The notes beneath the pieces are model-generated. The model worked only from the letters and a program-made list of their open reading frames with translations, ran no database searches and was not told the DNA's origin. From the NCBI RefSeq assembly GCF_900258435.1, contig NZ_LT992558.1:2517221-2557788 (forward strand): a DNA stretch of 40,568 nucleotides, given 5' to 3'. A program made the translations under genes and the position numbers. This document shows positions 35,152 to 40,568 of the stretch, one piece after another. This DNA is from Carnobacterium divergens (GTDB lineage: Bacteria; Bacillota; Bacilli; Lactobacillales; Carnobacteriaceae). Each line of letters starts with the position of its first letter. The stretch's first letter is position 1.

Positions 35152-36423
35152 ATGAGTAACGATAACGCCGTCCTAGCAAGAAATACAAAACAGGCACCAC
35201 AAAATCCTTTTTATTCACAAACAGTCGCTTTTTCTCATTACAATCACCTCTCCGCTCAATTGCCAATTGATCCACTATCTGGCAAGCTGCTATCTGGATC
35301 TGTAACGGAACAAGCTGAACAATGCTTTAAAAATATTAAAGCGATTTTAACTAGTATCGATCATGTGATGAATGATATTGTTCGACTCACTATTTTCGTT
35401 AAAACTATCAAAGAGATTGAAGCCGTAGAAAAAGTTTATCAAACCTTCTTTTCAGGCTATTTCCCTTCAAAAACAGTTGTTGCAGTGGATGCTTTACCGA
35501 TGAACGCTTTGGTACAAATTGAAGCTCTTGTTTCAAATGGAGAAGGAACCATTCCAAAAGCCCCACAAGCAGGCGACTTAATCAAGCTTACAAATAATAC
35601 ACCTCTTGCGCCAATCGACCAATTTTCAACACAAACTGTCGCTTTTTCGCATTACAACAATCTTTCCGCTCAGTTACCTATCGATCCAAAATCTGGTCGC
35701 TTAGTAGTGGGTGGTATCAAAGAGCAGACTAGACAGTGCTTGAAGAACATTAAAACCATTTTAGAAAGTATTGATGTTCCTTTTGATGATATTGTTAAAA
35801 CAACTCTTTTTCTTAAAGACCCTTCAGACATTGACGCTGTAAATGACGTTTACGCAACCTTCTTCCCAGATTCTGCTATTGCACGAACTGTGGCTTATGT
35901 TCCGGCTCGAACAACCGTTGCTGTTTCTGATTTACCAATGAATGCTTTAATTCAAATTGAAGCAGTTGTCTCCCACGGAGATGGCACACCGCCACAAGCA
36001 ATTGAGGACAGACATGGTCTTATTCTTGAAGCAAACAATACTAAAAACGCACCAATTGATGCTTTAGCGACACAATCGGTAGCCTTTTCTCATTACAATC
36101 ATCTTTCCGCTCAATTGCCTATCGATGCAAAAACAGGTAAATTCGTCGCTGGTGGCGTAAAAGAACAGACGCAACAATGTCTTGAAAATATTAAGACGAT
36201 TATTGAACATGTTGACCACGTGATGGAGGATGTTGTGAAGGTAAACCTTTATTTAAAAAACATCACCGATCTTGATGCTGTCGATGAAGCATACGCAACC
36301 TTCTTTCCTTCAGGAACACCTGCAAGAAGAACCATCGGCGTATCCAACTTACCTCAAGATGCATTGATTCAAATTGATGCTGTTGTAGCAAATGCCGAAG
36401 GAACACCTCCTCTTCTAGCGTAA
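35152..36423 (+). CDS. Three tandem RidA (YjgF/UK114) domains in one chain
   Basis: 423 residues made of three RidA-like repeats at about 1-133, 141-278 and 289-420, each with the FSHYNxLSAQLPID block and a C-terminal LPxxALxQI(E/D)A block. RidA normally works as a homotrimer of about 130-residue chains with active sites at subunit interfaces, hydrolysing reactive enamine/imine intermediates. Repeats 2 and 3 keep the substrate Arg (Arg253 in PARTTV; Arg392 in PARRTI), while repeat 1 has Lys107 there. Repeat 2 also carries about 10 extra residues (IARTVAYV) before that motif. ATG 35152 with GGGGA upstream is chosen. The single chain may fold as a covalent trimer with unequal sites. It has its own promoter and terminator. 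Confidence 0.92.
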   Translation: MSNDNAVLARNTKQAPQNPFYSQTVAFSHYNHLSAQLPIDPLSGKLLSGSVTEQAEQCFKNIKAILTSIDHVMNDIVRLTIFVKTIKEIEAVEKVYQTFFSGYFPSKTVVAVDALPMNALVQIEALVSNGEGTIPKAPQAGDLIKLTNNTPLAPIDQFSTQTVAFSHYNNLSAQLPIDPKSGRLVVGGIKEQTRQCLKNIKTILESIDVPFDDIVKTTLFLKDPSDIDAVNDVYATFFPDSAIARTVAYVPARTTVAVSDLPMNALIQIEAVVSHGDGTPPQAIEDRHGLILEANNTKNAPIDALATQSVAFSHYNHLSAQLPIDAKTGKFVAGGVKEQTQQCLENIKTIIEHVDHVMEDVVKVNLYLKNITDLDAVDEAYATFFPSGTPARRTIGVSNLPQDALIQIDAVVANAEGTPPLLA

Positions 36424-36426
36424 AAA

Positions 36427-36472
36427 AAATTCTTGATGAAAAGCGGTAATAATGCTTTTTATCAAGAATTTT
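36427..36472 (+). terminator. Terminator of the triple-RidA gene
   Basis: Stem 36427-36444 with 36454-36472 (one bulge), a 9-base loop and a T-run, directly after the stop codon. Confidence 0.88.
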
Positions 36473-36561
36473 TCTTATTTGTTTCAAATCCTTCCAGTTT
36501 TCTCTTTTTTTCATTAGCATTATCCTTATTCAATTCATGTATTTTACGAATCAATGTCGCT

Positions 36562-37146
36562 TTAATAAGGGCTGTTCTCCATGTAAATCCGTTCATTAAA
36601 ACCTGTCTGCTTAGAATTCATATCCACTTTTCTCTCAAATTCTTTGAAGCCCATTTTTTTATATAAATTAACTGCAATTTCATTAGTATCTCCAACTTCT
36701 AAGATATATTTACTATATTTTTTTTGATCAAATAAATGAGTTATTAACCTTTGCGCAACTTTTTGTCCTCTTGCTTCAGGCAAGGTCGCAATAAATTCGA
36801 TATACCCAACATCATCTGCATAATTTAAAGGTTGGTGAAACTCTTTAGATAATATTGAGTAGACAATGCTCCCTTTAATAAGACCTAATTCTTTTCTTAT
36901 AGTTTTTTTATTTAGACAGATGGCTCTATTTTGGTTATCCGAATAACTTAGTAGCCCAATTGGTTCGTTATTTTTATAAGCAACAAGCCAATTCGCTTGA
37001 AAAGAACCTTTTAAAACCTTTGCCAACTGATGTTCATCTTTTGCAAAAGACTTATACAATGAATAAAATGAGTTAGAAAATATCATCGCTATTTCTTCTT
37101 GCGTTTCATTCGACAGACAATCCATAGACTTTATTGTTGTATCCAT
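36562..37146 (-). CDS. GNAT-family N-acetyltransferase
   Basis: 194 residues with the GNAT fold: acetyl-CoA-binding motif A (VGYIEFIATLPEARGQKVAQ, about 113-132) and motif B (NEIAVNLYKKMGFKEF, about 155-170). The acceptor is unknown. Last gene of a three-gene unit, 5 bases after the PadR gene. Confidence 0.9.
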   Translation of the reverse strand: MDTTIKSMDCLSNETQEEIAMIFSNSFYSLYKSFAKDEHQLAKVLKGSFQANWLVAYKNNEPIGLLSYSDNQNRAICLNKKTIRKELGLIKGSIVYSILSKEFHQPLNYADDVGYIEFIATLPEARGQKVAQRLITHLFDQKKYSKYILEVGDTNEIAVNLYKKMGFKEFERKVDMNSKQTGFNERIYMENSPY

Positions 37147-37151
37147 ATGAA

Positions 37152-37736
37152 CTAATCCTCTCCATTTTTTATATTAGCCTTTTTGTCGGCTATAATTTGT
37201 TCTTTAAGCTTCTCAAAAAATTGAATATCAAATAGATTGTGTTCCAATCCATATTTAAGTGTAAAGAACTGATATTTTTTTTCTTCGCTATCAAGTTCTT
37301 GTTGAACAGAGAGATGTTCTGTTAATTTGGAATCAAAGATCGAATCTAAAATATCTTCCAAATATTTTTTTTCTTTCTTCAAAGAAGATAAATAACCATC
37401 AATAAGTTCTATTTGCTTCTCTTGTGGAACAGTACCCATAAAAAACAGGCGACTCAATTCCATATTTTTTATTTTCCCCGCGACCATTGGTTTTCCAATC
37501 CATTTAGTAAATTCTATCTTCCCATTTTCATTAATAAAATATCTTTTTTTATTCACACCATTTTCTACTTTTTCTTCTAAATAGATTAAATTGTTTTTTA
37601 ATAACTTATTAATGGCAGACTGAATACTACCTCTACTGTCGCTACAAATTGACTGCAAATTATCCCCAATAAATTTTCTGATTTCATAAGCAGTAAGCGG
37701 CTCCATCAACAGAAGACCTAAGACTATATTATCCAT
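37152..37736 (-). CDS. PadR-family transcriptional regulator
   Basis: 194 residues: N-terminal PadR winged helix (VLGLLLMEPLTAYEIRKFIG and GSIQSAINKLLKNNLIY) and a C-terminal helical dimerisation domain of the Vir_act_alpha_C kind (about 90-185). PadR proteins repress detoxification or transport genes. Its start overlaps the end of the 2TM gene by 8 bases, so it probably represses its own operon. Confidence 0.9.
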   Translation of the reverse strand: MDNIVLGLLLMEPLTAYEIRKFIGDNLQSICSDSRGSIQSAINKLLKNNLIYLEEKVENGVNKKRYFINENGKIEFTKWIGKPMVAGKIKNMELSRLFFMGTVPQEKQIELIDGYLSSLKKEKKYLEDILDSIFDSKLTEHLSVQQELDSEEKKYQFFTLKYGLEHNLFDIQFFEKLKEQIIADKKANIKNGED

Positions 37737-37959
37737 CCTTGTTCTCCTTTTTATTTTTATTTACTCGATAAACGTATACACCATGAATCACAAGACCAAT
37801 GCCCCAACCCACAATTGACCCTATTGGCCAAAAATAGTCCATGCCTACTAAATAATAGATACTCACTAATAATCCATTTACAAAAATGTAATTTAGCAAA
37901 TTACTAAGAAACGATTTAATCGTTTTCTCTTTTTTTATATCATTAACACTGTCAATCAT
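37729..37959 (-). CDS. Small 2TM-domain membrane protein
   Basis: 76 residues, two membrane helices (NLLNYIFVNGLLVSIYYLV and FWPIGSIVGWGIGLVIHGVYVY) followed by a basic tail. The FWPIxxxxGWGIGLxxHG signature is that of 2TM-domain proteins, which often accompany PadR or LytTR regulators. ATG 37959 has GGAGGG upstream; the upstream in-frame TTG lies in the ribosome site. Confidence 0.85.
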   Translation of the reverse strand: MIDSVNDIKKEKTIKSFLSNLLNYIFVNGLLVSIYYLVGMDYFWPIGSIVGWGIGLVIHGVYVYRVNKNKKENKDG

Positions 37960-38398
37960 AGTTCCCTCCTGCACTCTATATACCTAAAAGTAACATACCT
38001 ATTAGGACTTGTCAAACACTTTAATAGTACGATAGTTATTTTTCACTTGTTACTAACCTACCACTCGATGATTCTATTACTCATCAATGGCTACTCTAAA
38101 AGAAATTAAGTGAGAAAATAACTGTTACTCTGCCATAAAGCAACTACGATGACTCTTCCAACAATCAACCTAACACTAGTATGCATCTTTTAAAACGCTA
38201 AAAAAGCCTTTCCCCCTTGGTAACCAAGGATTTAAGACTCATCTACAATTGCTTCCCATAATTACACTAATCAATTGGTATCACTATCGTTTAATTAAAT
38301 TTCTTTTTCTGCGAACAGGCCGAGCCGAATGTTGAGCTTTTCCTTGCTGACTTTTTGTAACTCTATAGAATACATGTTCAATGAAAATAGTGTAGCAA
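37960..38398. other. Intergenic region, 439 bp
   Basis: Contains the promoter of the 2TM-padR-GNAT unit, a palindrome CCTTGG-TAA-CCAAGG (38215-38229), and a locally GC-richer patch (about 38311-38340) within a minus-strand frame of 26 codons (38295-38375, MYSIELQKVSKEKLN...) without ribosome site. That frame may be a gene remnant. Nothing else is recognised. Confidence 0.4.
37987..38015 (-). promoter_or_regulatory. Promoter of the 2TM-padR-GNAT operon
   Basis: Minus-strand TTGACA (38010-38015), 17-bp spacer, TACTTT (37987-37992). A direct repeat ATACCTA (37980-37986 and 37995-38001) flanks the -10 and may be the PadR binding site. Confidence 0.65.
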
Positions 38399-38764
38399 TC
38401 AAAAGATATCTACTCTCGTACATTCAAAAGAAATATAAGAATCTTCGATGATATCTCCATCTATTTTATCAGTGTCTAATTCAAATAAAAATCCACCAAC
38501 TTTTACTATTTTTTCTTTTACATCAATTAATTTTCCAGAAATAAGATATGAAAAATATCCTGTCAATTTTGTTATCTCTTCTTTAAATTCCTTATTAACC
38601 ATAATATTGGTTACATCTAAACAATAGACAGGTTCTTTCAACTCATCACCTACAGACAAATCAAGAGGTTGTGAAAAGCATAGCATTTTAAACCTATCAT
38701 CAGTAACTTCAACCTCAGCTTCCTTTATTGTCTCATTTATCCACATTATTTCATCTATCCTCAT
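38399..38764 (-). CDS. Hypothetical protein, possible second immunity protein
   Basis: 121 residues, acidic, soluble, beta-rich in appearance (VEVTDDRFKMLCFSQPLDLSV, YFSYLISGKLIDVKEKIVKV). No family recognised. It lies 30 bases after the first immunity candidate, in a typical place for immunity genes stacked behind an LXG toxin. It has no sequence likeness to its neighbour. Confidence 0.6.
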   Translation of the reverse strand: MRIDEIMWINETIKEAEVEVTDDRFKMLCFSQPLDLSVGDELKEPVYCLDVTNIMVNKEFKEEITKLTGYFSYLISGKLIDVKEKIVKVGGFLFELDTDKIDGDIIEDSYISFECTRVDIF

Positions 38765-38794
38765 AAGACCAACCTTACATTAATAAATCTATTT

Positions 38795-39160
38795 TTATTC
38801 CTTTCTAGAAAAAGTCAAATCAGCAAATTGAACACTTACTAATGGCTTCATGTAATTATAAGTATATATATCCAATTTAGGAAATTCACTATTTTCAAAT
38901 TCTATTTTTTGAATAGTGAACTGGCTCCAATTTAATTCTCCATTATTCAATTCATATAAGTTTTTTGGCATATCGTAATTAAAGTTTAGACAATTACAAA
39001 ATTTAAATTCAATTCTTTCACCTTTTTCCAATTCCGTCCAGAAATAATCAACTTCTATTACTAAATCAGTAAGGTTCGCTTCAAAATATATTTTTGTTAT
39101 AACGCTATCTGTGAAATCAAATTCAGATAATTTTGCTTCAATAATATCGTTTTTATTCAC
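38795..39160 (-). CDS. Probable immunity protein of the LXG toxin
   Basis: About 121 residues, acidic and beta-rich (VITKIYFEANLTDLVIEVDY, ERIEFKFCNCLNFNYDMP). GTG 39160 is preferred because GAGGAG ends 7 bases upstream; ATG 39166 is only one or two bases from it. It starts 12 bases after the stop of the toxin C-terminus, the usual position for a cognate immunity gene. Family not identified. Confidence 0.65.
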   Translation of the reverse strand: MNKNDIIEAKLSEFDFTDSVITKIYFEANLTDLVIEVDYFWTELEKGERIEFKFCNCLNFNYDMPKNLYELNNGELNWSQFTIQKIEFENSEFPKLDIYTYNYMKPLVSVQFADLTFSRKE

Positions 39161-39172
39161 AATCATTCTCCT

Positions 39173-39573
39173 CTAATTTAAATTTTTAAAATAAAAATGG
39201 GTCAATTCTCTAACTTCCTGCCTAGTTGCATTGCTCGGAAAAATCCCAGAAGCATCTACATAATTTCCTCCCGAATTTTGAACTCTAAAATAAGGAATAC
39301 CATATCCTGGATTTGCATGAATTCTTATTTTTTCCCCAGTACTTGGATTGATAAAAATTGTAGCTACACCACTTTTTGAACCACCTTGTTCAATTGATTT
39401 TTGCCATCCTTTTTTTCCAACTGCTGAATTAATTCGTTAGGAGTTAAATTATTAGCTATTGCTTTAATACTTTTCCCTTCCCATTTGAAAGCTTTAATTG
39501 TATCCCCAGTTTTATCCAACGCCTTAAAATTCTTCCACTCTTTTTCAGTTAAATGAATGCCATCTAACGTCCA
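39173..39573 (-). pseudogene. Frameshifted C-terminal toxin domain of the LXG protein
   Basis: Two further minus-strand frames continue the LXG protein. The first (39573-39364) reads LDGIHLTEKEWKNFKALDK through NELIQQLEKK. It shifts within a run of seven A (39410-39416) into a second frame reading GWQKSIEQGG, then GEKIRIHANPGYGIPYFRVQ, NSGGNYVDASG and a final LTHFYFKNLN, ending at 39173. One base removed near 39570 and one added in the A-run would fuse all three parts. The small basic C-terminal domain looks like a polymorphic toxin tip, probably a nuclease-like fold; family not identified. The immunity gene follows immediately. Confidence 0.7.
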
Positions 39574-40414
39574 TTAAGACCTCAATATCATCAATCCCTA
39601 TCAATATCTTCAAAATGTCTGGAGTCAGTTGTGCCATCATGTCTACGGATTCCATTAGTTTTGATTTCTGTAAGGCTTCTGTAGCTTCTTTTTGAACTTT
39701 TCCATTTTTCATAAATTGATAAAACGTTCCATATTTTGTTTTGATTTCTTTGATTTCATAGCGATCTTCTTTATTTTCGCTATTGTATTTTTCTAACTTT
39801 TGATACCACTCTAACGAATTCAGATTCAAGCCATGATACCCATTCGCTCCACCTTCAAAATTTTTGCTATTTCCTAAGTACGCTAAACCTTGTAGGATTG
39901 CCCTGATAGTTTCATGAACGTTATCAAAATTCCCTTGGGTTTGCCTCTCAAATTGTTCGTATCGTTTTAACAATTCAATCTCTTTTATTTTTCCGTACAT
40001 GCTCTGTTGTCCGAAAAACTCTTTCAAAACAGGCACATCTTTAAAGACTTTCGCCATTTCTTCCATAAAGTCTAATTTTTGTGTTTGAAGCTGTCTTAAT
40101 TGATTTTGTAAATCCTGTAATTCATCTGTGTCTAGCCTATTTTCAGCTTCTCCCACGAGGCTTTTAAAGGTGGAAAGATATGCTTTAAGTGTGTCGTCTA
40201 AGTCATATAGAGCGTTAAAAATACTATCTGAAATCGTTTTATAGTTTCTATGATAACTTTTAGCAGAAGACCATGCTTGACCTTGTAGTTCATTTTCTTC
40301 TACAAAATGGTCATTGGCACGATTGTATTCTTTTAGGTAAGAAACAATCGACTGTCTAAGACTGGTTAGTTCATCGGACAGCCCTTTTAATTCTTGGTAG
40401 TCGATTCTTGGCAT
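39545..40414 (-). CDS. LXG-domain type VII secretion effector, N-terminal part
   Basis: 289 residues. The N-terminal 200 residues are an all-helical LXG domain: MPRIDYQELKGLSDELTSLR, then LQGQAWSSAKSYH where the LXG motif is LQG, and long amphipathic helices. A spacer of about 90 residues follows, and the frame ends soon after (VRWHSFN), where a toxin domain would be expected; the toxin domain is found downstream in other frames. LXG proteins are exported by the type VIIb system with helical helper proteins. ATG 40414 overlaps the upstream helper gene by 28 bases and has AAGGCGG upstream. Confidence 0.85.
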   Translation of the reverse strand: MPRIDYQELKGLSDELTSLRQSIVSYLKEYNRANDHFVEENELQGQAWSSAKSYHRNYKTISDSIFNALYDLDDTLKAYLSTFKSLVGEAENRLDTDELQDLQNQLRQLQTQKLDFMEEMAKVFKDVPVLKEFFGQQSMYGKIKEIELLKRYEQFERQTQGNFDNVHETIRAILQGLAYLGNSKNFEGGANGYHGLNLNSLEWYQKLEKYNSENKEDRYEIKEIKTKYGTFYQFMKNGKVQKEATEALQKSKLMESVDMMAQLTPDILKILIGIDDIEVLMDVRWHSFN

Positions 40415-40568
40415 TCATTTTCCGCCTTTCTTACTTTTAGAAAATCTTCTTCTAGTTGATTTCGTTGAGTAGTTTTTTTACGGATAAGCTGTTCTAAAGC
40501 TTCTTCCCCACTTTCTAATTTACGGTTGAAGAATTGTTTTTCTTCCTCTAACTGGTCGCATTCTCTGG
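40387..40568 (-). CDS. LXG-associated helical protein (partial, 5' end outside window)
   Basis: The C-terminal 59 residues of a frame that enters from the window edge: ECDQLEEEKQFFNRKL, then IRKKTTQRNQLEEDFLKVRK, ending STTKN. It is a charged coiled coil overlapping the LXG start by 28 bases. Small helical proteins of this kind (Lap/DUF3958 or DUF3130-like) stand directly before LXG genes and bind the LXG domain for export. The exact family cannot be set from this fragment. Confidence 0.65.
   Translation of the reverse strand, partial: RECDQLEEEKQFFNRKLESGEEALEQLIRKKTTQRNQLEEDFLKVRKAENECQESTTKN

Overview
The window looks like the chromosome of a low-GC Gram-positive coccus of the Lactobacillales, most like Enterococcus, Vagococcus or Carnobacterium. 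The reasons are strong GGAGG ribosome sites, Mga-type regulators, a galKETR operon, mannose-family PTS genes, ammonia-dependent AsnA and an LXG type VII toxin locus. The genus is inferred from gene content alone.

Left end (1-6942, minus strand). A tightly coupled operon encodes a coiled-coil protein, a type I signal peptidase fused to an unrecognised cytoplasmic domain, a small two-helix membrane protein, and an exported protein with at least 14 copies of an eight-residue (S/G)EEDKDSS repeat that runs off the window. Two related Mga-like regulators and an orphan 155-residue protein lie upstream. This is the best candidate here for an undescribed system: a dedicated maturation module for a repeat-rich surface protein.

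7433-9461 holds a CsbD-like stress protein and a MerR / histidine phosphatase / carboxymuconolactone decarboxylase operon with a classical 19-bp-spacer MerR promoter.

9728-31406 is a host-glycan utilisation island. The Leloir operon galK-galE-galT-galR (minus) is divergent from galM, which leads a DUF2264 enzyme and a discoidin-like protein. A GH88 unsaturated uronyl hydrolase and a GH35 beta-galactosidase follow. A GntR/UTRA regulator faces a PTS operon: IIA-IIB fusion, IIC, IID, KDPG aldolase, KDG kinase, KduI and KduD. A secreted PL8 hyaluronate/chondroitin lyase with a cre site closes the island. Together they suggest extracellular lyase cleavage, PTS import of unsaturated disaccharides, GH88 hydrolysis, and conversion of the uronate to pyruvate and glyceraldehyde-3-phosphate, while galactose freed by GH35 enters the Leloir pathway. 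Four matching 14-bp sites predict the GntR regulon, and AGTAAA/TTTACT half-sites predict GalR control of galK and galM.

31617-37959 is ordinary chromosome: asnA (apparently with an AUC start codon), a lectin-fold protein, HxlR, a MerR-quinone reductase pair, a triple-RidA fusion, and a 2TM-PadR-acetyltransferase operon.

Right end (38399-40568, minus strand) is an LXG polymorphic-toxin locus with a helper protein, the LXG protein, a toxin C-terminus broken by frameshifts, and two likely immunity genes.
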